From Antedon mediterranea (taxonomy: Eukaryota; Echinodermata; Crinoidea; Comatulida; Antedonidae), in assembly GCF_964355755.1 (NCBI RefSeq), contig NC_092672.1, positions 2,916,001 through 2,976,000 of the forward strand: a DNA stretch of 60,000 bases, written 5' to 3'. The notes below the pieces were generated by a model, which was not told the DNA's origin, did not search any database, and was given only the letters and a program-made list of their open reading frames with translations. Positions 45,035 through 57,300 of this stretch are shown here, piece after piece. Positions within the stretch are counted from its first letter, which is position 1; every line of letters begins with the position of its first letter. The position numbers and the translations under genes were made by a program.

Positions 45035-45049
45035 TCAGCAGGCAAACAT
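45035..45049 (-). promoter_or_regulatory. short upstream ORF in the 5' UTR of the SLC45-like gene
   Basis: Directly after the 5' UTR acceptor, an out-of-frame ATG opens a four-codon ORF (ATG TTT GCC TGC TGA) that ends about 29 bp before the main start. If the exon begins at the TTTGTTTACAG acceptor, this uORF is in the mRNA and could lower translation of the main frame. Confidence 0.4.
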
Positions 45050-47897
45050 CAACTGTAAACAAAGTGAACTTATCATTAACATTTAGCAATGATATTTTTT
45101 AAAAGTTTATACTGTAGTTTTTTAACCATTTATTTATAGTCAGCAATTGAAGAAGATTCTAAATAATTTTAAAGATGACTTATAGTAATATTTTCATGGT
45201 TCTTGAATTCTATAAATAACTTTCCACAATTAAAGTATAGTCAAATACAACATCTTGAAAACAATTTTGTTTACAAATTTTTCTGGACAGTGGTAACTGA
45301 TCAGGTTAGAGCGTATTATAATACAATTTATCTTAATTATTTAAAGCAAGCCGCTTTAGGCGTAGTTTGAAGCGCGAAAGTGTTTACGTCGCGGTGTGAA
45401 TAAAACCTCACAAACATTAGTGGGTTCACGCCCTTTTGCTGACTCGCTACATTTGGGATCAACACGCAAGTTCAAAGCATCAGATAACAATATCATTAAG
45501 TATTTATTGTAATGTTAGGAGAGAATCGTAGAATCTTTGTTTCTGGTTGCAGGGTGTACTGTATAATATACACAATTAATTTAGAAAGGAAATGAAATGA
45601 CGATTATATGATGCCTTTCTGTATAATTGTTGCAGAAATGACAGTAATACTGCATTTAGCAAAACCAAAAATCATGCCCGAAGGCTGGTTATATATTTAA
45701 TCGGCCATTTTACTACTATTCGTAAATTAACAAATGACAATATCCTCTTAAAGTACAGCTAAAATAATGTATCAACCAATTAAAGATATAGTAAAATTAA
45801 TATAAAAAGACTTTCAACAAACAAGAAATACTACCTTAGTTAACATTAGAGCGTATATACCACGTCGACAATGCAGTGCTTATGCGCTCAGAACTATTAA
45901 CAAGTTTTCGGCTTGTCTTATAAATCGGCAAGCTTAGACAAATATAGAAATCAATGCTTAAGTCATTAAGAACAGTGTTCTGTATTCATTACATTATTTG
46001 TAGTACATAATCAGTGTACAAACAGAGAAAAGCACCTGTCGGTACAGTTCTAAATATCCGGTTTTCATTCAGAGAAAATTACAATTTTCCGTTGATTTTA
46101 TAGGTTTGGGTGATTTCGGCAGATGTCTGCTGCTAGCTGTATGACAAGTTTCGTCAAAACGCAACACTATAATTGTATTTTTGACTTTTCAACATCTTAA
46201 AAATAAAGCGCCCTCGTTAAGTGCAATTTCCGTTCGTCATTGAAGGTAATATACACCGAGACTACTTCACAGGTTTGAGGGAGTACGTTTGTAAAGATTG
46301 TCATACGGGAAAGTGATCGATTTATTCACATCTCTATTAAGTGTCAGGTTGCTGTTAATGGCATCGAACAACTCAATTGACAAGAAATGTAATCATGATT
46401 AATTTACCCTCAACTTAATTGCACATTTAATGTGTAATTGTATCACTTTACCACTGGCTGTACACGAGCAACGTCTCAGACGTCTACAATTTCACTTTTA
46501 AAATCAAGTTCATGTATCCCTGCCTCATTTATTCACGTTAACTTAAATATAGTGCACACTTTAAGGGTTACCTCACTTGAAAAACAAGTTTCAAATTAGT
46601 CCTAGTTACATTTACAAAAAAAAAAAATCTTTCACGTAAATATTGGGAAAACGTTACTACGGATTGCATTCTTATCGTTTTCAACCAATAGCTACATGTT
46701 TTTCTTTTCTTAATTCTCTAACAAAAATGTAAATAATGTGTAGCTAGCAGGCAATCCTCTACCAATCCTGTCCATCCAGTAGCAAAGATGAACACGCTAT
46801 CTACTCAATGATTTAAATAATGGAAAACGCAGACGTAGACAAATATATTCATATATGGCCAAAATAGAAGAACAATTTCAATTTGTTTTTTAGTAAAACT
46901 TTAGCGAATCAATGAAGTGATATGCCACCGTAGTAGATTTGCATCATGTATAGGTTTAAAAAAAACCAATTGTACAATTCTTCAATAATTCGATAGGAGA
47001 AGATGGGGTACGGTAAGTGGTCCATGGGGTAAGTGGTTCATAGGGAAACTGTGGTCAAATTGCTAATTTTTTTCTTTAATTACTGCTGTGTGTATAAGTT
47101 TTAGAAAATACACGTTGTGTACAATTCTTCATGGACCATTAAGTTCTCATACTTGCGTTGATAAAATAATAATATGAATAGGACGATCGAGCTATCGATA
47201 TGATGATCATCATTGATGCTGCCCTGCCCATCTTGAATGACACACTTTGTGTGGCCACACCACTTGACTTGTATTGTCTCGATTTCTTTATAATAATATT
47301 ATTGTTTATTTAAAAATTTAACGCTGTTAGCTCTTCTTCAGAGTGCACAAGTTGTTTAAACGGCAATTAAGCCAGTGACGTTGTGTATTTCCATGTTGGT
47401 TGCTCTTTCGTGGTGTGAAACTATTTTGACAAACTTTTTTATTTTACTTGCCATGTAGTAGAAAGGTGGCGGGTCTGTAAAGTGAAATCTTGGATGGATA
47501 TATTAATTACTTGCAATATCAAAGCCAGTTAAATGTTGACATGCGATCTAAATTCAGAAGGCGGGGTGTTGTGCAAAACGCTGCATGTAGTATGCTAACC
47601 ATATGCTCTAACCGGGGAATCTACTCCTATCCATTCCGATACTGGTACATTACAAATCTGATAATATAATCGAATGATAACAATTGTAGGAAAATATCAA
47701 TGGTTCATATGGATGATTTAATTTGAGTTTATATTTATCGTTTGTTGTACTAAGTTTATATTTATCTTTTGTCTTACTGAGTTCTAATTTGTTAACTGAA
47801 ATATTGTATAAGAATACGATTCTATTCAAGGAGGCCGGCCGAATTATTTGTTGTTCCATAAAGGAAAATGGTAAAGTCATTTTGTTTGCCAAGTTAA

Positions 47898-48233
47898 AGA
47901 TGTATTGTCCCTGAAAAAATAATTCTTAACAACATTTTTGTTGAATATGGCATTTTAATTAACATAATAGTTATCCACTTTTACCAAAAATTGGATCGAA
48001 AAAATGTATTTACTTGAAAAAACTGTAATTAAGAGCTAAAAATGGTCAAATTGGCTGCCAGCTAATGGGTTTTTGGTTGAATTTAACCATTCATTTTGTC
48101 ATTTTATAAGTGAAAACATTATTTTTTTTCTACTAAAGTGATTAACTTTAGGCTATTAAAACTAAAAAATAACATATTAAAAGTATGATTTAATTAATCT
48201 TTATTTTTCATGTTTTTGGGGGACAATACATCT
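47898..48233. mobile_element. AGATGTATTGTCCC MITE, copy 3
   Basis: A 336-bp copy flanked by TTAA on both sides (47894-47897 and 48234-48237), in inverse orientation relative to copy 2 inside (ACTTTTACCAAAAATTGGATCGAAAAAATG). Confidence 0.8.
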
Positions 48234-51200
48234 TTAAGTAATTGATCAATTCCTAGTCTAGCTATTTTCTAAAAACCAATGCCAGAGAACATTACTGCAA
48301 CAACAGAGCATGATCCAAACTAAAATAGGAGAGAAACCCCCCGGGATTATGATTGGAAATGACCCTGAGATTGTTCATGTCACATTGAAGCGTACCTGCC
48401 ATGTGCTAATAAAGGGCTTGAACAAATATGTCAACTATCACCATTCCAATAGTATTCAATGTAAATTAATACACAGTTAAGACCCGTAGGGTTCCCACGG
48501 CTCTCTTGAAGCAAATCACTGTTTTCAAAGTCAGATCAAACTTTCTAAAAGAAGATACAACATTCTCGCGAAAACTCTCTCTGGTAAGTTAAAACTTTCA
48601 CTTCATTTTTGAATTTTATTTTTTGAGTGAACAGGTGAATTTGCGTCAATAGCAGTAAGCATAAGTAATTGTTTCTATCCTAAACATATGGAATATAATT
48701 GGACAGATATCCAATGTACTTAAACTTAATAGAAAACATCCATTATGCCTGTAAAGTTCTACTCCGTGCAATTACTTTTTTTTTAAAGTTGACATTTGAA
48801 TATAACCTATAAAACTATATACGCTACCGTAAGTTGTTAATTATATTATTTATTATATTTTAACAAAAATATGTATGGACCTGCAGGGTTTGTGGTTCAT
48901 GCGTTTACTGCATTCGTATCAACATTATTTTGAAAGAATGTGATGTTATATAGATGCGCGCTACGCAAATACGCGATATGTTTAGGAAGTCAAATAAAAG
49001 AAAACGTACATTAACAGCTGTTTGATTGTTCCGTAGGGTAATATTCAGTGTTTCACATTGTCACGATGCCAATATAAACACGGATATAAAATAGTGTTTC
49101 TTGAGAATCGTAAACACGAAGAAATCACGTAATCCGTTCTAATCTTAAAGCTTTTATTATTATTATATATATATGACTAGTAAGAACCACCGTCATCAAC
49201 AACCCCCATCTCCATCATGCAATTCGACGAATGCGTTCTTCTGTTGATATTATCGGGGAAGAGTAATTTCAATCTTCCCTGATATTATCAAACAGATTGA
49301 AAAGTTGTAGCTTGCATAAAGTGTGCGTACATTATATACCCTGTTTTCACTTTGTATTGGTTCGGTTAAAGGCTATAGGCCCAGATATAGATAATTACAA
49401 TGATGATCATATTACGCTCGAGATCCCTTTTAATTTGTTTCTGTAGGCTAGATACCAGGTTTTTTTTATGTAATTATTATCTAATAATTCGTCAGTATTT
49501 GTTGTACGGTACGGTAGTGTTCGCGTTACTAGAACGCATCAGCATTAGGGCAAAGTCCAATCTCACAATCATTTATTTCTCTTTCAATGAATTCATTTTT
49601 TAGAAATATAGGTATTTAGCATCTACCTTAATTGTTTATATCTTTGCGAGAAATTGTGTTTTTTCCTAAGTAACTCGATAATTCACAATAAACGTGTTAA
49701 CCATTCGTTATAGACATTAATAATTAAAACTTTTGGATGAAATAGTAAACTTGGGAACTAAGCATTTCTAAGTTAAACAAAATGGAAAAATTAAAAGAAA
49801 TAGACTCTCGTCTTTAACTGCTCTCAAGCCGTATTTTTGATAGGTCCCTTTTTTTCATCTACATCTTCTTCAATTTAACGGACAATTCCTTCACAAAATA
49901 TTTTAACAAATATTTATTAGTTTTTTGTCTTTTATTATTGAAAATGTTGACGTATTAATATAATTTTAGCTTAAAAAAGCAATTCAATTATATATTTTTT
50001 TATATCTCAGATCTTAATTTAAATTATGTTTAAATTTATTTCTATTGACAATTTGTTTGATATATCCAGAAAAATCATAAAAATCCGGGTTTTTTTTACG
50101 GATTCCAAATATAGCCTAATATGGCCTAATATCTATATATAACGGTTAGAATATATTATTTCCATGGTTAGACTAGCCCACAGCTCTCAATAAATTTCGA
50201 ATCAAAAATAGTAAAGATTTAAATAAACACAGCTTTGTTTCGTATCCTACTGACAATAATCACAAGCTGGTGTATTTCTGTGCCTTTGTCCTGCTGAGTC
50301 TGTCTCAATGGACAGAATGTTAATTTCATTATATTTCTACAAAATGATGACCTCTCTTTCTACGCATGTTTTTCTTTAAGACCGGGTGAGGGAAAAACAT
50401 TTCTATTGATCATACATTGTAATAATTATTGATCTATAATTTCCCATATGTATATTGGGATTTTTATTTAAAAAAGGCATTTTCTTATCAGTGTGGGGCT
50501 GGGGGGGGGGGGGGGGTGGTGGGCGCTAGTAAAACTGTAAAATTGCTATGCTTTTGTACACAAATGCTGTAAATAGAGAGGCATTTTTAAACAACAGGAT
50601 AAAAATGGTGTGGTGAATAAGTAAAAATTCCCCTAGGCTCAGATATTTGTTCCTATTTAGTTAAATGTTATTCGTACGGTTAAACGGGAAATTAATGAAC
50701 ATGAAACAGACTAAAAATAAACTTTATAATAATATTAATTATCGTATATAATAAACGTTTAGTTTCTCATTTGATGTTTGTTGTTACGTACAGTTTTTTT
50801 TAAACAGTTTCAGCTTCAATTTATCATTTTTAGTAAGCTAAAGGGGAACTCCGAATTTTAAAAACAAGTAGCACACTTTTCTTCCGAAAGCAGTGATGCA
50901 GAACGAGCATTTTGAACCTCGGCAAATCATAATGGGTCAAATTGAATAGAATATGTTTCTTAACATTGTTTGGCCATTATCGGGACTTACGCTCTTTCGA
51001 ATGGGATAATAATGTTTGTATTCATCTTATGCGACGGCTATCGTATAGTTTTATCAAAACGTATGCAGGGCGTGTTTGCTTTTAATGTTTGATATGCTAT
51101 GAGCCTAAGGCATACAATAACATATCAGTCCTTATATCACCCTAAATGTTTATTTGGTGCCAAGAAGCGGTAGGGCCTACTACAAATAGAAAGAGCTGAT

Positions 51201-52122
51201 TTCGCAAAACTAATTCTGTTTCACCTATCTTTGGCGTTTCACAATAACAATGTAGCGTAGTAACACTTTTCTTGTAAACGCAACTGTGGAAAAAGGTTTT
51301 TTTCCTAACACTCGTTCTGCTTCACTGATCTCGGGAACAACGATTCTCAACATGTGATCATAGCTTTTTAGTCGCCAGTATATCAGTCGGTTGATCGGTC
51401 GGTCGGTAAACACTAACTCAAATTTGAGCACGCGACTGCAGCCATGTATATGGCCTTGTTTGAGGAGTGAGAAGTCGAATATGGATGTAAAGTTCTTGAG
51501 AGATCAATACACAATAATTGTATAATGAACAACTTGATCTGTAAAATTTGTTACGTCATTTATTTAAAAAAATTAAGAAATATTCAAATTTAAAATGGCA
51601 GAAGTTTAAAATACTAAGTACTAACAATAAACAGTGGATGGTAATGTGAAGGTATCGAATCGAATGCTGATTGAATACAGGTTTGTATATAGTGTTAAAA
51701 CTGTGTAAGCTCCTAACGGAGTCTGTGCTTTCTAGAGTGACCTAGTTCGGAGCCTGTACTTGTGCCTGTGACCTGATCTATTTATATTTGATCGTGTCTA
51801 TTCTGTGTATAATGTCAATAATATCAATGTTTAACTTTGCACCCTGATTGGATGTGAAGTTAATGAATACGTTTATATTGACCATTTTGAAGTACCACTA
51901 CGAATTGTGATTTGGTAGGCCTATAGAAATATATATTGACGTCTGTCAAATATGTCTTTCACTGTTATTGAAATAGAAGCCTATCATGCCCTTGATACCA
52001 TCAATCTGCCATTTTTTGTTTTACAATATATTTAAGAAAATGAAATTGGGTCCCGAGCGTATCATGTAAGTAAGGTTAAAAAAAATTGCACCTTGTTCGT
52101 GTTACGATATAGTGTCCCTTAA

Positions 52123-52300
52123 AGGATCTTCCACACCTGTTCCGGCAGTTCCGGTCTGGCGAATCGAACATCAATGTTTCGTTTTCACGAAGCTCCACGC
52201 GGCTATGCGCCAATCAATATGCGCGTAGCTGCGTGAAAACGAAACACTGGATTTTTTCGTCACCGGACCGGAAACGAGCCGGAACAGGTATGAAAAACCC
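52123..52300. mobile_element. fold-back MITE with TTAA sites, copy 2
   Basis: Same family as 5660-5852, with arms CACACCTGTTCCGG and CCGGAACAGGTATG. It is flanked by TTAA on both sides (52119-52122 and 52301-52304). It lies in the intergenic stretch between the SLC45-like gene and the MMP. Confidence 0.8.
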
Positions 52301-54355
52301 TTAATAGGGGTGTCCCCTTAACAGTGGTTCTATACGGTAGTCGCTTATAATTAGTGGGGAATTTTACAACAAATGTTCTTATACAAAATTTACACCTAAG
52401 AAGAAATAATTATAGGCTAACATTGCCTTTAGATCGTAGACCTATAAATACACGACACATTTTTACATAGGAAATTATTCTCTATTCAAAGAGTAGACTC
52501 AAAGAATTTAAAGTGCTCATCTATACCATTATTTGTAGCTAATAGAGTCGATTGTCTCAATTATATCTTTAATGAACCCAACATTCTCTCAATTATTATT
52601 TTTACAACTGTGAATACCAAACCTTGGTATAAACAAATATACGTATAGTTGTCGATTCCAAGAACGAATTATTAAAAATACGGAATTGAAAACCTACCGT
52701 AAGAATGTACTGCGTCGTCCAGCACTATCTTCAGCTTTATTTCAACGTCAAGAGTAAAATAAACATTGGTTACAGGTGTGTGAAATTTATAACATCTATA
52801 GTACTCCCACACTCGTACCTATTAGCACCGAGCAATTCTGTTTGTAATTGGGGGAAAAAAATTCAGTATTTTTATGTATAGAGGGCGATATTTTGATGAG
52901 GGAGTTTTAAAATATTTACATACACATTTTCATGCAAATAAACTGATTCATAGACCTTATATCCAGGGGTGTACCCAGGCGTGTTGCCCTAGTAGCCCGG
53001 GCAACACCCTTAATTTCATACTAAATGTTGTTTCTGCCACTAAATTAGTCCTATTTCATCGTATACAATATCCATATAAAGTCCAGTATGGAAGAGAATA
53101 TTTGTAAATTGGCAGAATACATAGCAGTCACCAATAGGTGTACTAATATTATTATTGATTGTACAGTTTATAGTGGATAAATGAAAATAAATTTGGAAAT
53201 TGTGTTTTCAATTAACTGCTGACTTATTTAGTATTTAATTCAAAATAATACAATTTAACGTTTTCCTCAATAGCAGCAGCTTCATATTTTTTAGCTTTTT
53301 AAATTATTAATTGATAATAATAATTTACATTAATTATTAATTATAGTTATTAGAATTTACTACCGTACCAGAATTACCTTCATCGAGAATTCTCCCTGAC
53401 ATTCGCATTAAACGCAAAAAATGTTATCCTATTTTTAGTTGCGTGTGTTTTCTAAAAAAGGGCACCTTTAAAATTTATTGGAGGGGGGGGGGGGGCGGAT
53501 CCGGAGGACACGGAGCTTGATAGGCTTAGTCAATCCATGGAGGTTTTTATACTTCCATGATCAATCCATTTTCATATCACGCAGTCCTCTTTTCAACAAT
53601 ATAATTCAGTATAATAATTACATAGTGAGGGATTAGTTACAGTGTCAGATTTTTAAATTTGAATCCAAAATGAAATTGCTGTTATAATACAAAAAAAAAT
53701 TATTCAAACAAATAACGCTCTACTAAACATGAAAAGAAACTCTGACATCAACAAAGACAATCACCTAAATGTATTTCATCTCTGGCTTGTTACATTATCA
53801 TTACACATTACCGGACTTCTCCCCCCTCTCGCAATGAACGGCAGTACAGATCTTCCCTATCTATAGGCTCGTGTATGTACTACGTCATTCACAAATTACC
53901 CACGCATAGCACTTGCAGTGTTCCTAGCGATTACCTCTAATGGATCAAGCATTCACACATGAACATTGCGTCCAAAAAAAAAATTCATTTGCCATTTATC
54001 ATGAATTTTACGTACCATTTGCGGCCATCTAGGGGTGTCATTTAACAATAATTCGCTTCGACAAAAACCACACGATGGGGGTCCTGTGACCCAAATACTC
54101 AGTGTCTACAGCCCTGGATTCTTTGGGAAACCCTCTTGTCCTGCGACCGCCCCTGGTTGATATCTTGTAAAAAAAAAAGGCTGGGTCGTGGTTGGTGGAG
54201 CTGTAAAATAGGAAAACGAGCTCCATTTATAAACTTATCAGCTCCAAACACTTACTCCGCAGAACTTTGTACTGCATATTTTTGTTTATGTAATTTTTTT
54301 TTATTTTATTCAATGTAGGCCTACATAATTTATAGACGTCGGAAACAGTGTGGCA

Positions 54356-57300
54356 ATGGGCGACTACTGGTTGGTAGGGCTTTTGACGATAGGCGGCGTG
54401 CTTCTTTGTCAAGGTATACCGTTCTCAAATGAGCAACCAATTGATCTCAAAGATCAAGATGTCCAGAAAGGAGTGGTAATCATTAAAGTTTTATTATTTT
54501 GACTTCGTATTTCTACTTTTTATATGAACTCAATCATAAATGTAATCATAATATTAATTGCATACAATTTAATCATATTATTTTTAACTTAATTTGTTTT
54601 CTATCTTTTTTTGGGATTTCATCAACTTGTATTTCTTGTATAAAATTTAATTTTATATAATAAATGTATATTTTATCGTTATATTTATATTCTTCATATC
54701 TAACTACTATATTCTATATTCAAACAGGTGTATATAACTTTTCTTATACTTTTCAATTTAATTTACGAAATTTCCTTTTATTTCTAAGCGCTTTGGGGAA
54801 ATATGCTGATTGCTAAAAGCACTATACATATTATGAGAACAATAGTTGTTCATCTTAATTATGCAATTCAATCATTTTAATTTCCAATTTCTCCAGGACT
54901 ATCTCCAAATGTACGATTATTTACCACCAATAGGAGGGTTTGGAACAATTACTAAGAAGACATTTAAGAAATCTCTTAAACAAATGCAAAATTTTTCCGG
55001 ACTGAAAGTGACGGGGAAACTCGACAACAAAACCTTAACGTTGATGGCTAAGCCAAGATGCGGAGTTCCTGATCCAATCAAGGTAGCCGCTAATGGGCAA
55101 GTAAAGCGATCGGGCGGTAAACTGTCGGTGCGTGTTGTCCGCGCTGCGTTCACAGGCGGCAAATGGCAAAATAATAAGATTACTTACAGGTAAGACATTT
55201 CTTGGTTTTCTGCCAGCTTAGGCAATTATTTTTGTCCCTGTCTATACTTCGTTTATGGGTAGAATAAGTCTGTAAATGGCGGGCTCCCCGCTGTCGGTTG
55301 GGAATTGAAATAAAAGATGATCAAACATTGCATATTCTCGGATATTGTATTTAACTATAGCCGCCCTGATCACCTGTGACCTGTTGACTTCTGTCCTTCT
55401 ACATAGCCAGGGAGTTGTTAATTAGAAACATGAAAGGACATGAATCACGTATCAATACGATTTGAAATATTATTTGTTTTTTCCATATAAATAATCAAGA
55501 ATCATAAACACGACACCAGACTTACCGATACAACATACTGAGAATGCTATAGAACGAGCGTTTCAAGTTTGGAGTGACGTCACACCTTTGGTATTTACAC
55601 GAACTACCAGCGGTAGCGCAGATATTAACTTAAGATTTGATGCAGGTGCTATCCACGGTGATGGTTATCGGTTTGACGGACCAGGCGGGATGTTTGGCCA
55701 CGCGTTTCCACCGGAAAACGCAGTCAATGCCATGGATGGTGATGTTCATTTTGATGACGATGAGAAGTTTACTTTCCAAACCATGGACGGTAAGTCATCC
55801 TGTTAAAATCATAATATATTTTTATTGCGTCAAGAGTGCACCATACGTATACCCAAACACAAACCCGCCGTCACAAGCTTGGTTTCGACCAATCAAAAGC
55901 TACATTCTCCTTCTTAAGAAGGTACCATACTCTAGGCTAACGATACGAAAGACATTTTCTATTTTAAAAAGATAAAGCATATTAACAGAGGAATACATTC
56001 TTTAGAAATATATTAATAATTATGTTTAGTTTTATACGATTTTTCTTTTTATCAGGTTTAAACCTTTTCCAAGTTGCCGCTCATTTAATCGGCCATAGCC
56101 TGGGTCTTGCACATTCATCTGACACAGAGGCATTGATGTCGCCCTTCTACCATGAATTTATACCTCAATTCCAACTGCCGGATGACGACAGAGACGGGAT
56201 ACAACGTCTCTATGGTAGGCAAATCATTCATTTCTATATAATGATTGCAATACTATAGGCCTACACAAATAGGCATCTTTGGAACCTGTATCTGAAACTG
56301 GACTTTCTGCATTCTCACTCCTGTCTCCTCACGTCAAGAGATTACGCGATGTACCGCAAGCTTTAAAATAACAAAACAATCTTAAATAGATTTATTAGCG
56401 AACACAATATTGTATTCTTTAAATAGGAAACAAGCCTGTTGAGGATATTGGGAATTCTCCAGCCAGGACTGGTGAGGATGACGAAAGCGAAGTGTCCAGA
56501 CCGTGCAACAAGGTGTATGACGCAGTCGCCTTTCTTCGTGGCGATATATTTATGTTTAAGGTAATCTCGTTTATTAACGCTTTCAGTTTTTATTCCTTAA
56601 TTTTAAATGAAAAAATAAATGTAATTTTGTTTTGTTCAGAATGAAACCAAAATGTCGATATATTTTCTTTGATGGCCTCAAAGATTGCAATTTAAAAAGT
56701 CTGTTGTGTTTCCGTTTTGTATCAATGACCCATTACATTGGACAAACTGAAAATCATTTTTCGTTATAATATTGTTTAGAATATTTTTTAAACTTGTATT
56801 GTTCCTCAAAAATATGAAAAAGATTAGTTCGCAATTCGAACAATGTTAATCACCTCCCTAGAAAAAAAACTTAAATAAACGGTTACATTCAACCAAAATT
56901 TGGCTATGTTTTGCTTTAAATTACATTTTTTTAGTTAAATATATTTTTTGGATCCAATTTTTGGTCAAAGTGAATAAATATTATGTGACATTAAAATGGC
57001 ATATTCAACAAAAAAAAACATTTTTTAGGGGGACAATAATGTTTAAATATAGGTATACTATTTCGATGAATGGCCAAATCACAAAATGAAACTCCACCAA
57101 TGTTGTTTGGTACTTAGAGGTAATTCAGGGCAGATATTCTGACTGACTATACATTATAACACATTAGTAATCACCCTTCGCAGGCTCACGCCCATTACAT
57201 CATTCATTATTATTGTTAGGCACTCTGCCCAAGTAATGTTATGTTATAAAGGAAATATTATTTTGCTGCAGCATGACAAGGTCGGATATAATTGATTATG

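Larger units (their letters stand above)
45052..54355. other. 9.3-kb intergenic stretch between the divergent SLC45-like and MMP genes
   Basis: It should hold the promoters of both genes. A possible minus-strand donor (CTAAG/GTAGTA, exon end at 45835) could close a first UTR exon of the SLC45-like gene, but this is weak. The rest holds a MITE (47898-48233), a fold-back MITE (52123-52300), two G runs (about 50499-50516 and 53481-53496), and no exon I can support. Confidence 0.5.

Noticed and set aside
45007-45045. 13 extra N-terminal codons on the SLC45-like protein
   Set aside because: The extension begins at TTG with no in-frame ATG and abuts a splice acceptor. ATG at 45006 is the first usable start.
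52960-53010. GGGTGTACCCAGG...GCCCGGGCAACACCC as a possible transposon end or hairpin
   Set aside because: The pairing is short and no matching opposite end was found within the intergenic stretch.
54917-55162. Minus-strand frame opposite MMP exon 2
   Set aside because: It is the shadow of the propeptide exon that carries PRCGVPD.
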